The notes beneath the pieces are model-generated. The model searched no databases. It had not been told where the DNA came from and worked only from the letters and a program-made list of their open reading frames with translations. Of a stretch of DNA of 64,000 nucleotides, positions 46,741 to 57,968 are shown one piece after another. Position 1 is the stretch's first letter; each line of letters begins with the position of its first letter. Position numbers and translations under genes: made by a program. This DNA is from Coprinellus micaceus (taxonomy: Eukaryota > Basidiomycota > Agaricomycetes > Agaricales > Psathyrellaceae). The stretch spans positions 2,232,001 through 2,296,000 of the forward strand of contig OX596346.1 of the NCBI GenBank assembly GCA_951394405.1, in the 5' to 3' direction.

Positions 46741-49087
46741 ATGTCGCAAGTCGATGGAGACACAATGCTGGACGAACTGTCTGAGCTGGAGGTGAGCGTT
46801 TCTCCTGAGTAACTCGTGGATGCTCACGCCGCCCCTCCTTCGGTGATGAAAGGTTGAGAAGGGCGAGAACCGCCCCAAGGCCGACAAGTACGATGGGCTG
46901 AGTATGTCGTCAGCTGTAGAGCGCCTGGTTCCTGTCAATACGCAAGAGTACGAGCGGTACAAAAGGGCGTTTTGCTAGTGAGTGACTTTGTGCATGTATG
47001 CCAGTAACTCTGCTGTCTAATTTGCATTCGTGCCTCTCTAGCCAATTTAGCCCACACAGAGAGGAGAAGCATGTCATAGAGCCGGGTCCCGTTGCCACGT
47101 CGCTTACAGTGTCGCTGGAGCACAACGGCTGGAAAACATATGTTCACCCAGAGGGATTGAGATACTTCTTTCGTGACGATCCCGGTATGGTGAGTCAGAC
47201 CCCCTAGCTATAATCCAGGGGGCAACTAATATGGGGTATCGGAGCAGCCTGTGCCGGTGTTGACAGAGGCATGGATGTATGATGAATCGGAAGGGAACGT
47301 CATTCAAGCATGCATGGATCAAATATTCCGGTACATGACGGACAAAGGGATCTGCTTTCGTGCAACCGGATCAACACCCTCTACTGGTCGTGACACCCCC
47401 GGCGAGAGGACGAAGGAAGCGGTCGTCGATCAAGGCTTCGACTACTTTCAGAATCGCTTTCCAGTCATCTTGGTTCTTGAAATAAGGCTTTCGAAGAAGG
47501 TTGGGTACTACTTTGTCCACCACCCGATGCGGAGACTTTTTTGGCTGGACAAATTTGATTTCTCTCATGATGTTAAGGAGGTCAACATTGAGCACATGCC
47601 ATCGCACGTTGGCCTGGAGATGACGAGCCAATACTGGACCCATAACGAGTTCTTCCCTCATTTCTATGAGTTGACAGAAGATGACCTCGTTGAAGTTGAC
47701 AATGTGCTCAGTTTTGCTCTCGGAGGTGAGTTTCATGCGATGCTTACCGACAGGATGCCTCATGGCCCCAATTTCGAACCATAGATATGATGAGCTCCAA
47801 CTCGAGCTGCATAAGCGCATACACGGCGGACCAGCTCAAGTACATTCAAAAGGCTTTGTGCCGGTACGAGCGAAGAGAACCAGCCAAACGAAGCCAAAGC
47901 ACAAGCGACGGGAGAACCTTGTGTAAGTCTTTCGAATCCTCTCGGTGTTGGGAGAAACCTCACACTAACCAACACCAGTTAGGGCACTCAACTTGCTCTG
48001 TAAACTCCTTCTTGGTTCGCTTTGATACAACCTCTGACAGTTTTACCGTAGACCATGAGAGGTTTCTAAACCTATATGGAGAACGAGGCGCGCGCCTTGA
48101 CTCTCAACAATCCATCCACTACTCACCGCATGCGGCAACTGGTCACCCGTCTTGGTACCGCCATGTATTGTCGGCACTATTCTCCCGAATGCGGGATGAA
48201 GACCCAGACCCTGAGGAAGGTCTTGTTGAGAGCGAGCTGGACTTCCCTACGGATAAAATGAGGTCGAGCTCACTCTGGATGAAGTTCATGGCCTTGCTCA
48301 TGCTCGGTGGCCCAGCTATACACGCCGAACGGTTGAGGGAAGTGACGCGGGATGGGAACATCAACAACCCGGAGCTGGCAAAATATTCCAAAAGCATGGT
48401 GGAGGAGTGGAGGGACGTGGCTTTATATGTAGGCGGCCTCTCACCAGTGTCACCACTGGGCTATCCTTGTTTGTTAACCGAAGCGTTTCTTTTCAGGGCA
48501 CTGTCTTACTTGGCGCAAACATCTCCTTCCTTGCGATACAAAGTATCGACGAGGTTGGGAGTCGAGGACCGTCGCGAACACCTTCCCAACGAGCAAGCTA
48601 CTTCTCTGTACTCGCTAGCATTGGCTCTATCGCCTCAAGTCTGGCTTTACTGACAACAGTCCGACATCGTGAGATTAAAGTAAGTTGCCAATTATACCCA
48701 GCATCCTGATATCGTCCTAACACGCAAGGGTACTGGCTTTCAAGGAATCGTTCATCTTTGCCCATCAGGTTCACACTTCTCGATGGGTCCTAGAAAGTCA
48801 CGCATTGACATATTCCATGCCGCTTTCTCTTGCCATTTGGTCGTGAGTACTGGTTGATTTTTTTCTTGATATTACTCTAACTTCATTTCAGCCTCCTATC
48901 CTTTTTCTTATCCTTCGCCATCCTCTGGTTCGAATCAACGGACCATGTGGTCATGTGGTTGACAGGCTCTGCTTGCTCAATGTATGTTATATTCTTGCTG
49001 TCGACTCTGTTGACTTTCTATTTGAAGAAAAACCCCCTGAGGGTGGTTGGAGGCTGGATAAGAAGGGGTTCCGTTCCACAGGCGTAG
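46741..49087 (+). CDS. Basidiomycete multi-TM protein with a WW-like segment
   Basis: Spliced gene of at least seven exons. The first four (46741-46791, 46853-46977, 47042-47189, 47248-47725) join in phase. After ~65 charged residues there is a WW-like patch, LEHNGWKTYVHPEGLRYFF, followed by a well-folded-looking region (WMYDESEGNVIQACMDQIF, KVGYYFVHHPMRRLFWLDKF). The C-terminal third holds hydrophobic helices, including GTVLLGANISFLAIQSI, ASYFSVLASIGSIASSLALL, a stretch around SFFLSFAILWF, and YVIFLLSTLLTFYLKKN. The stop is at 49085-49087. This arrangement, a WW-like motif in the cytosolic part and several C-terminal TMs, recurs in expanded Agaricomycete families of unknown role. Exon borders after 47800 are not fixed. 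I assign no function. Confidence 0.7.
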
Positions 49088-51039
49088 TCAACGAATGACA
49101 GCAGTAACGGGGGGAGCTTGACAGAGTCGTGACGTGCGGACTGCTAGTAGCGCTACGACCATATAACTTCTCCCAAAGGCTACGTTACACGCATGAGGTT
49201 GTCTGTAATACTCCACTATGTGTTTAAGAACTTCGACGTCTCGTCATTTGAAAGTTAAGCAGAACTTGCCACTGCGATCAAAATAGGCGCCCATCCGCGC
49301 AGGGAACACGGAGCCGAGAAGCTCGGCGAAGAAGCCACCTGAGTGGTTCTAATAGGAATAACGAATCGTCCGATTGTGATTGTGTGCGGTCTCGGGATGT
49401 CACGTTTCCGGGGGGCAGGTGCACATACAGTGGAATTGTATTCTTGAAACGCCCTTTACCCAACCATCACGTTGTCGGCTGTACGCAGTCCCCAGAGGGC
49501 ATTTTTCACCTCCTAAAGGCTCAAGAGGCTACAACAGCAGATCTAAGGTGTCACTTATTTCCGAAGTATTGGCCCAGCATCTCTAGCTGACTTCATTCCA
49601 CAGTGCGTCAAGTCTAATGAAGATGGAATGCCTGTCCGAAGATTTCACGGTACTACACCAGTTAGCCCTTCATCAAATCTGGCCTGTGCTGCCCCTGACT
49701 CCTTTGCTATGACCTAGAGACAAACCGCCGGCGGCGGCGCCTGACGCTTCTCCTGGGAGTGATGGGTGTGGTGGAGGCCCACCTCGTCCTCGTCCTGAGC
49801 GGCCAGTGAAATAAGAGATGCAACGACTGTCACATACTCTCTCCCATACACCGGAAAAGACTGGAAATGCGCGTACACATTGTATCTGGGGTTACAGTCG
49901 AATGGATCATGTACGCAAGTCCACTCCCTTCTGGCACCAATCTATGCACCCATAATATGATTGTGTCGATGGGGGCCGATCAAACAGATCGTCGATAAAA
50001 TCACCAGTATTAAATTTCCTTAGGACTTAAACAATCAAGCTGTGGCCAGGCGCGAACAGCATCAAGGAGCCTTCAGAGAGTGAGGTCCACCCGAGGCGGT
50101 CAAAGTGTGATGTGATTGGTAATGGAATTAGTGTCAGTCGCACGCTTCGGTTACTAGTTAGTATGACGTCATCTCCTTCAAGATCCAATCCTCCTCACCA
50201 CACACCACCAAAGTGCGCGCTACGCCAGTCATTTGGCTTACCCATTACCAAGTTCTTTCCTCATCACATGCTCCATCCACGTCGAGTGACAACGACAGCG
50301 CAGGCCAAGTTGGGCGACGGAATCCAGACTGAACCGGGCGAGTGTACCGTGTCCAGGTGTTCGTTATTTGGGGCGTAGAGATCGCACTAACTGGCTCTCC
50401 GATCATTTCAGGGGATCTCCGAGGGAGCGCAACTGTGTCCTAGGCGTAATAGCCTATCCCCCGTTTGAGCTTGACTCCCTGAACATCAAGGGAACGCGAC
50501 GATATTTATAATGCCCGCGCCTCCGCCGCTCGTAGGAGTGCAGGTCGTCCCACCCTCACGCCGCACACCACCGCGCCTCATCCAATTCGCCTTCGTCGAG
50601 TTTGTTGGGGAAGATTGAGCTTGGCTTCCCTCAGATGGGTGGGAGTGCGCCGCTATGCGAATGTCATTGGCACCTTCGCCGCACACGGACATCGGAGGGT
50701 GACCCTGGTTGCTATTTGCGCTCGCCCGTTGTCCGGTCAGTGGAACGTTTCGTGGAGCGAGACTGACGTTTTCAACCCGACACCGTCACTTTAAGGCCTC
50801 AGTCCCCAAGTTTGATTTTGTGCCGGGAATGCGGGCCTCGTCGAGAGTCTAAACGGAGTATCTGGACGGTTCAAATTCACATATCCCGACCTGGAGAATT
50901 ACACTGCCGCCATTGAACCCTGTGAGCGCTGTATTCTGCTCAATGAACAAGCTTCAAAGCTCACGGCTGTCTCCCGAATAGTTAATCTGAGGTACAATGG
51001 CATATATCAGCCTGCTGCGATTGACCGTTCCCGAGCTCT
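49088..51039. other. Intergenic region, 2 kb
   Basis: No intact gene. The right-hand part (about 50820-51039) may contain further decayed upstream exons of the oxidoreductase relic, but I cannot align them by eye. Confidence 0.35.
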
Positions 51040-51298
51040 GGCTTCACGTTCATCGATGGAATTGCAGACAGTGTTGTTAAGAACATGCCTGTGGGCTGGG
51101 ACTATGGGTGCGTGTTGTCCTAGACACTTTGCATAATATAATTGAGGGTTTTGACCATTTGACGAACAGTGCTTACACGAACTACATCGACGACCGTCTA
51201 CAGAACGGCCAACAGCTGTATTACAAGCAAAACCTACCCCGACTCAAGAAATGCGACCCCACAGCGTATTTGATTTTCCTACGGCAATTCAGCCTTGA
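51040..51298 (+). pseudogene. Relic of a berberine-bridge-type FAD-linked oxidoreductase
   Basis: Only the C-terminal BBE region is recognisable. One exon reads TFIDGIADSVVKNMPVGWDY. A normal-looking intron (51108-51169, GTGCGT...AACAG) follows, and the next exon reads GAYTNYIDDRLQNGQQLYYK then QNLPRLKK, matching the family pattern of a Gly-Tyr-x-Asn-Tyr-Ile-Asp block followed by a Tyr-Tyr block. The frame is then lost: the expected Val-Phe-Asp-Phe-Pro ending (VFDFPTAIQP, stop at 51296-51298) is present but in another frame. A one-base indel therefore lies at about 51250-51268. No intact FAD-binding domain is found upstream. It is most likely a decayed, truncated gene. Confidence 0.6.
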
Positions 51299-51535
51299 GG
51301 TTCATCACCAGACACTTACTCGTCAATTCGACTGAAACAAATTATTCACGACAGATCCCTTCTGACTTTCTGGAAATATCACGGTATTATATCGCTCACG
51401 ACTGTATGTAAACATCCCTCCCTACGCCGATGCCCCACTGCATAGGGCCCTCCAAGTCCTATGTGTGGAAGGCAATATGTGAGCTGGGCGTGAAAAGTTC
51501 CACAGGGATAGGCGCCGGCCGGCGCTTGTATCTAC

Positions 51536-52317
51536 TCAATACCCGTTTTCCCATAATTTTCGCATCTCCTCGTCGATGCCCGGAGCACCCTTCATCGCCT
51601 CTACTCCCAGAGGCTTATACCCTGTGGATTTCACAGATGTGACCCACACCAAGAGAATGCTCTCGGTCCGTGAAGTTGACTCCAACCTTCTTACTTTGAA
51701 CAGTGCCCTCAGGAAAGATTGCGCGAGGACGTGCAGTGGAGGTACGGACAACCCTGCGCACTTCTCAAATGTTCCAGCCGTTTCCTTGTCGAAAGTCGAG
51801 GCTGCAGACGAGTAATTTTGTAGGAGGACGGGTAAATGTGCCTGTCCATTATGCAGGTCCCCAACTAGGCGGGCCCGATGAGTTCCTGATTTAAATCAGC
51901 TAGTCTTTTGAAACTCACACATCCGGCGGGCCGGAGCGCCCAGCTCATCCCAGCGGATGTTAGGGTCCAAAAGGCCGTAATCTTCCTGCAGCTCAAAGGG
52001 CCAGTCTTTGTACCCAGCAGCTTTCATCGCGCTGTAGGCCACTTCGAGCCGATCATCTGGAACGAGGATGTGCATGTGCTTGACGTGAAATTAGGCTCAA
52101 CTTCGAGAACGGCGGCGTGACATGAGCCTACGTTTTCGTTGATGGGGACGCCGTAGTACAGCATCGCCCATTCACCCCACATGACGATGGGTCCAACACC
52201 AGCCTGGTCGAGTGCTGCGGACAAGTTCTTCGAGATGGTGGCACGAAGCGCATCAGTGAGGACGTCGCCTGGCGTCTCCGTGTCTCCGACCGTCTGTAGC
52301 TTGGTTGAGTGAACCAT
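51536..52317 (-). CDS. Nucleotidyltransferase-fold-like protein lacking the Asp pair
   Basis: Minus-strand gene with about three exons. Exon 1 starts at ATG 52317 (MVHSTKLQTVGDTETPGDVL) and contains ALRATISKNLSAALDQAG then VGPIVMWGEWAMLYYGVP. A 54-bp intron (GTAGGC...GTCAAG) joins it to HMHILVPDDRLEVAYSAMKA, then DYGLLDPNIRWDELGAPARR. A last exon near 51800-51536 encodes a ~75-residue C-terminal part ending in RKLWENGY. The order helix, Gly turn, strand with VPDD resembles the first ~100 residues of the neighbouring nucleotidyltransferase-like protein. Here the strand has His-Met-His where a DxD pair would be. No signal peptide. The junction to the last exon is uncertain, and the gene may be partly decayed. 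Confidence 0.5.
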
Positions 52318-52619
52318 GGCCAAGGGGAGTGAATGATGGATGATGGAAAGAAGGAAGGTGAATCGACAAACCACGCCAGATTCCGACCTGTATTGATAGC
52401 TATTTGGGTCTTAGCTTTGAAATCTCTGGACTTTCTCACCAGCTATGCGCACTCATGCCCACCAGCCTCTTCCTGGAGACCGGAGGCACCAGTCCGACTC
52501 AGTATGCCCCCGACTCGATATGTCGCGCAAGTGGCTTGGGCTACATGGGTACTCCCAGACAACTTATGGTATTTATTTGTGAGGAAGCTCTTACTGTAGT
52601 CGTAAGGGCTACCATCTAT

Positions 52620-53581
52620 CTAAGCCTTGACAATCTTCTTCAGTGCGGTGGCCAGATCCTTAGGCATATCGGGGCGTGTGAGGATAGCCTTGAAAGCATC
52701 CTTGTACTCGCCGGGGCCGAAGGCAAGAAGCCCCTTGCCGTAGCTTCCGGAGGGAATCTGGGAGGCAAGGAAGCGAATATCCTGCATGTCGCTGGCAGCT
52801 TTGGGGGTACCGGGCCTGCCACGCTGGTGGGCAGTGGCAATCTTCTCGCGGAGCTGCCAGGCAGCGTTGAAAATCGAGACCTTGGTTCCATCCTTCAATT
52901 TGACGTCCTGAGTTTCCTTGCCGACGAGCTGGTACTGGGGGCGCTGAGGCCAGGAAGGGGCGTCAAAGATCTCGATGGGGACCAGGGTGGAGCCGAGTTT
53001 AACGGCGGGGAGGGGCATGCCATGTTCCAAGACCTGACCGAAGCCAGGGGTCTTCAAGAGCATATTCGAAAGCTCATAGGCCATGGTCTTCCCCTTGGGT
53101 ACCATTACGAGGTCGATGTCGGTAGTGGCACGGGTCGAACCCAGAGCGGCGGAGGCAGCACCACCAAGCACGGCGTACTGAATGCCAAGCTTCTGCAGGG
53201 CGGGCGCGAGTACCGACAAGGCTTGGAGCCCTGGGTTACCGGACGGTGAAGGAGAACGCGAAGGGGGAGGGGAGTTCTTTGGCGAAGACTTGGGGGTAAG
53301 TCCGCGAGCCCCAAGCCCCTCGTATTCCTCGTCGAGCAACATGCGCTCAATGAGGTCGGCCAACTCAACTGCCCGTCTCGAAAGCCCTCTACGGGCAATG
53401 TGCGACTCGCTAGTTAGGGATCGGGGGCTGGTCAGACAAACAGGATGGTGCGAGTTCGGTGACCAGATACGTACCTCTGGTACTCACGAGCATCATTGTC
53501 AGCATACCGAGTAGGGATGGTTAACGCAGAGGCTGCCGAGAAGAAGAGGGATGCGGTGGTGACGATGGTGGAGAAACGCAT
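52620..53581 (-). CDS. Signal-peptide-bearing nucleotidyltransferase-fold protein
   Basis: Predicted 298-aa protein from two exons (53581-53475, 53409-52620). The N-terminus MRFSTIVTTASLFFSAASAL is a typical secretory signal peptide, so the protein should enter the ER. Residues ~40-95 are Arg- and then Ser/Pro-rich, resembling a propeptide with RR sites (ARRGLSRRA). From ~98 the minimal nucleotidyltransferase signature appears: YAVLGGAASAALGSTRATT followed by DIDLVM. The Gly pair is at 118-119 and the Asp pair at 133 and 135. The fold of this superfamily transfers nucleotides to protein, RNA or small molecules; the substrate here is unknown. The donor at 53474 was chosen because the nearer GTGAGT would shift the frame. 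Secretion together with this fold is unusual. Confidence 0.72.
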
Positions 53582-54795
53582 TGTGGAGAATACCGGAGTT
53601 CTTGAACAGAGGATTGGTTACGAGAGGAGGAGTTGTTGAGTGACCAGCACTAGAAGTTTGGTGGGGTGAGCACAGCTGAGAGTTCGTGGTGTCCATCGCC
53701 GTTTCTTATACCTCAGGGGGCCAAGGCGTCGGCCGACTGTGTGCACGGCTATCCGGCCGTGTTTCCAAATTCCAGAAGGGCTATCAACTTGCAGATCACC
53801 AGGAGATATGATCGTGGGCGCCTACCGGCGTTTCACGTCCATCAGAGATCTGCAGCGTCTTGACGGATATGATCCTCGTGGGATCGTCGCCTCCTTTTAG
53901 GGGTTTTGCTTCTCGACTTGGTCTCAGTCGTTGGGCTGGCGCCCGTAAGGAATGAGGAAGCCAATGAGGATTGAACTCAATAGACAGGCGGGAGGCATGC
54001 CCCCCAAGTCTATTGACGTCTGTGCCCGTCCCAACAGTGCAGGCTTAGGTCTGGAGTGTGCATTGTGCAATCAATTGGCAGGGCCAAGTCAAGCCAACTT
54101 GTCCCAGTCGTCGGCAGGGTGGAAGAGGGTGTAAGCGATGCGGTCCTATCTCGAGTTCCAATAGGTTCCGGAAGTGGGTGCTCTTAGATGCTCTTGCGCA
54201 CCGACGCCTTGGTGAACTTGGTGGAAAGATTCTGTAGCTCTGTGTCCACAGTCAAAGAGTTATCGCTGTTCGAGTGTGTTTCTCCCGTTTTTAGACGCGC
54301 TTTTCCCTCCTTTCCTCGTCCAACCCAGGACACGGAGCCCTTGCACTCTGCACTGAGGCAATGATGAGAAAACGTTCCCTTCGCCTGGGTGCGGAAGTTT
54401 CCCCGAGTTTCTGCTGATAGATGCTTGGTTGCAATTGGGAAGCAGGAAAGGTGCATGGCCCCGGGGGACAATCCCACATAACCGGACCCCTCGAAACGAT
54501 GGTCGGATCAAAATACATTTTGGCCACCCTGTCAAGTATGGCTGAGCGTGACTTCAGACTGGACGATCTGCGAGATGCAAGATGTACTCAAGTATAACCT
54601 CAGCCTGGGGGACTAGGCTGAACGTATCACATTGCTGAGGGTATCATGCTGAAACACTTCAAAGCGCAGCCGTCGGTATCGACTCCATGCGGTCTGATAC
54701 AATGAAGTATCGACGATAGATAGTCGTCCACAGGGTCGTACGACCCAGTGGTCTAGTACATTCCCCGCGCCAATAGGAAAAAGCACCGCCTACCC
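53582..54795. other. Intergenic region, 1.2 kb
   Basis: It contains the promoter of the signal-peptide-bearing gene on its left. No gene, RNA or repeat was recognised in the rest. Confidence 0.4.
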
Positions 54796-55155
54796 CGCCT
54801 GGAGACCTTATTGGAGATTGGGAAACACAGTGCAAGTCTCAAGGTCCTGAAGATGGCGTGTCTGTTGCCGAAGAAGGCGCCTGACATGTCCCCAACGCTT
54901 GTCTCGATGCATGGTCTCCAAACGTTATCTATTCGGGGGGCTTCAAAACGGAGAGATGATGGAACGGAGTTGGCGGCGGTGATAGATGTAGCGAGGTTCC
55001 TCGATGTGGTCTTTCCACATTTTCACAGGGTCACCGTGGAGATTATGGGGAAAGAGGAAAGCAGTTTCGGGAGATGGGGCCAGATTGAAGGCCTTGTATT
55101 GATGAATCAAGAGATGAGAAACGGCGGAGCAGGACGAGACTGCATACGGCCGTGA
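54796..55155 (+). pseudogene. Truncated copy of an F-box/LRR-like gene C-terminus
   Basis: The frame from 54796 to the stop at 55153-55155 encodes about 119 residues that align with the last ~120 residues of the gene next door. Matching pieces are RLETLLEIGKHSASLKVLKM against SLETLLDVSNVPAL, LQTLSIRG against LGKLSIRT, VARFLDVVFPHFHRV against VAKFLDAVFPYLEKV, and IEGLVLMNQEMRNGG against VQEMVFSNQLIRAGV. Nothing corresponding to the F-box or earlier repeats precedes it. It is probably the remnant of a tandem duplication. Confidence 0.65.
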
Positions 55156-55487
55156 TTTATTGTACTCGTCGGTATAGGTACGAACGCGCATTTGCACTAG
55201 ATTCCGATGTTCATTCCACATATATATCACGAAGAAGTGGCTAAGAGTAAGTAACTCGGGGAGCGGCGCTACTAAAGGTCAAGGACTGTCAATGTCATAG
55301 GCCCCGAACAGTTCCCACGTATCCACCAGCAAAACCTTGCTTTCACGCCATGCCCAACGACCGAGGAAACGAGGCTGGTCTTTCATCCCCGTCTCCTGAA
55401 AATCTGACGCCCAGGACCTGCGGAGGGGGTGTGCTGCGTTGCTGAAACGCCCCAAGCTTGGAAGGATCTCGAGGTGGCACTGTCGAA
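55156..55487. other. Intergenic region
   Basis: It lies between the truncated copy and the full F-box/LRR-like gene on the same strand. Nothing is recognised apart from the presumed promoter. Confidence 0.35.
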
Positions 55488-57289
55488 ATGTCATCGGCGA
55501 CGCTTCCCTCAGAGTTGGACGGAGCACCCCAGTTTCATTTCGCGACCAGAGTTTCGAGTCCACGAACTCGTGTTCATGAAGACCTATGCATCCTTTCCGC
55601 CATTTGTTTCCATGTCAGTAACGACTATTCTGTAGACCAGGAGGTCGTGCAGACATTATACTCTCTTCAACAGCCTACGGTCCCTCGACGATGGACCAAG
55701 TTGCTTGTACCCCTTCTCCGTGTCAGCCGCGCTTTTCACCGCGCCTGCCTTCGATTATTGTGGAAGACGCTGGATACTGTTGAGCCATTGCTGGCGATTC
55801 TGGGGGGCGAAAAAACCTTGAACGAGAATGGCACTTCCTCCTGGGTACGTTCCTTACTCACCGACCTATTGGATATTGAATTTGATATTTACCATGCTGT
55901 ACCTAGGCGTTTCCGAACGGTATCTCACCCCCTCAATGGAGTAGATTCCTCTTCTACTCCTCGAATATCGAATCCTTGATCCTGGGGCCCGGCCACACGC
56001 TCGACGTTCATTGGGTCGCCTTCCTTTCCTCCACTATCCCCTCCCTCTTTCCTTGGTTTTCAGGAGTCAAACGCCTCTACCTCACCTCAACCGACCCATT
56101 CCCCCTCTTCCTTGCTACCTCTTTGATGCCTCATGTCAGAACCGTCAGCCTCGGTTTGCATACACAACCACACTCCGACCTTGCTGTCCTCGGTGCTGCT
56201 CGGAACAGCGTCAACATGGTCGGGCTTCGGATAGAACACCTAACTTCGCCGCAGACACTCCGCATTGTCTCACAGTTCAAGCTTTTGAAATATCTGTACA
56301 TCAAAATTCCTGCCAATGCTCCGGCTTCGCTACTGGTGGAGTCTATCACTGACCTCCAGGCCTTGCGATCCCTCACCATCATGCAATCCAACGCCGAAGT
56401 GGAGGACAAGAATCCGCTCTCCACCCTGGAGGGGTACAATTCGACTCTCTCCAAGCCTTCTCAGTTCCATCACCTGCGCTGGGTCGCTATCAACGCCAAT
56501 GCCATCACCCAGTGTGTTATCGCGACCCACCTGGCTGCCACCGGAGTAGAGTCGCTGAGCATGTCCGTTTTCTCAAACAAGGGCGCTGCCTACCTCGTAC
56601 CTGCCATCGCCGTCTACGCCCAGCGAAATCCCGCTTTATCCTGGCTGCAGGTGGAGGTTGGAATGTCTGATGCTCCCGTTTCCCCGGAGGAAGTCGGCTC
56701 GCTCCAAAGCAATCCCGTCTTCGACTCGACACACTTCTTGAAGGCGCTCGCTGTACCTCTGAGGCTTCGTGGCTTATTGATTGACGGCGTCCCATTCTTC
56801 GACAAGCACATCGTTCAGCAAGTGTTGCGCACCATCCGGGGTCTTGTCCACCTCGACTGCTTTCAGTTCCTTCCGTTACCAGTCACACCGCTCGAGGGGG
56901 ACCAGCTCGCGCGCGGGAGCCTAAGCGACCTCAAGAAGTTGGCCAGATACAACACCACCCTCGGATCGCTCGAGACACTGCTCGACGTCAGCAACGTTCC
57001 CGCTTTGAAGGATAAGTACGATTCACCGCACCAGCTAGGCAAGTTGTCTATCCGGACGAACGGAAATCCACCCACGTCAGTCAAGCACAGGCTAGAAGTT
57101 GCAAAGTTCCTTGACGCCGTGTTCCCTTACCTGGAGAAGGTGTCGAGTCCAATCCGGGACATCGAGGACGGGCCGGAGAGCACCATCTGGGCAGAAGTGC
57201 AAGAAATGGTGTTCTCCAACCAGTTGATTCGGGCAGGGGTATGGAGCAAGATATCCGGGGAGGAAGAAGGTCAGGAAAGGGTGGTCTAA
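55488..57289 (+). CDS. F-box/LRR-like protein, Agaricomycete type
   Basis: Predicted 579-aa protein from two exons (55488-55844, 55907-57289). Removing the 62-bp intron (GTACGT...CCTAG) restores a family-typical join, NGTSSWAFPNGISPPQWSRF. The F-box-like helices read DQEVVQTLYSLQQP, then LLVPLLRVSRAFHRACLRLL and WKTLD. The rest is a leucine-rich-repeat-like solenoid (VKRLYLTSTDPFPL, FKLLKYLYIKIP, LQALRSLTIMQS, LRLRGLLIDGVPFF, LGKLSIRTNG). Such proteins usually act as SCF substrate receptors, binding Skp1 through the F-box. Here the F-box is divergent, so that role is inference. The first ~40 residues are poorly supported. A truncated paralogue lies just upstream. RBX1, the catalytic partner of SCF ligases, is encoded elsewhere in the window. 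Confidence 0.75.
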
Positions 57290-57398
57290 TCCTTTGTGTT
57301 ACAGGTGGATAGAAGGTCATCTTCCTGGACACTTTCTTCAAATTGGTGGGGCAGTTCGTTAGGCGCCGGAAATATAGAGAGATCACGGAATAGTTTTG

Positions 57399-57968
57399 AT
57401 GGTTGTTGCATCGGCATCAATTGCCCTAGCTCTCCCCGTTACCACCACCATGAACGATGGCAGAATCGCGGTTATCGAACCTACACGGACGAGGAAGATA
57501 CAGATCGTGATGTGCTTCTCGATTGCATTGAGCCTCGTCTCCCTACGCTGCATGCCTTCGGAGGACCCCTCCCCGGCAGGTTACGTCGGCCCACCTACGG
57601 CACTCCTCACCCTTCCGCAACACCTCACCATCATCGTCATGTCTTTCCTTCAACGGAAAAGACTATATACCCCAGAGGAGATCCCACACCTTGTGCCCGT
57701 AACAGCCAAGTTGTGGGTAGTGTTCACTTCGTGGACACTGTGCTGCTTCTGGCTTGTTACATCCATGTTCTACTTGATGGATTTGGGCGCGGCGAGGCAT
57801 AAGACGCTGTTTACGTTGTCTGCGGTGGAAGGATTACTTGTGTTCAGCATAAGTGTCATGACGAGTAGGGAGAGATTAGAGTTGTTGGAGAAGCAGGCAG
57901 AACAACCGACAAGTCTGGTGTTCTTCGCGGATGAGAGTGGGCAGCCGGCAGCAATGGAGGGACCTTAA
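57399..57968 (+). CDS. Small membrane protein of unknown function
   Basis: Open frame of 189 aa without introns, starting at ATG 57399. Hydrophobic stretches are MVVASASIALALPV at the N-terminus (weak signal or anchor), IQIVMCFSIALSLVSL, LWVVFTSWTLCCFWLVTSMF, and LFTLSAVEGLLVFSISVM. That suggests three or four membrane helices with a short charged C-tail. I recognise no family. The start lies 109 bp after the stop of the F-box/LRR-like gene. Splicing within the first 60 codons cannot be excluded. Confidence 0.5.
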   Translation: MVVASASIALALPVTTTMNDGRIAVIEPTRTRKIQIVMCFSIALSLVSLRCMPSEDPSPAGYVGPPTALLTLPQHLTIIVMSFLQRKRLYTPEEIPHLVPVTAKLWVVFTSWTLCCFWLVTSMFYLMDLGAARHKTLFTLSAVEGLLVFSISVMTSRERLELLEKQAEQPTSLVFFADESGQPAAMEGP

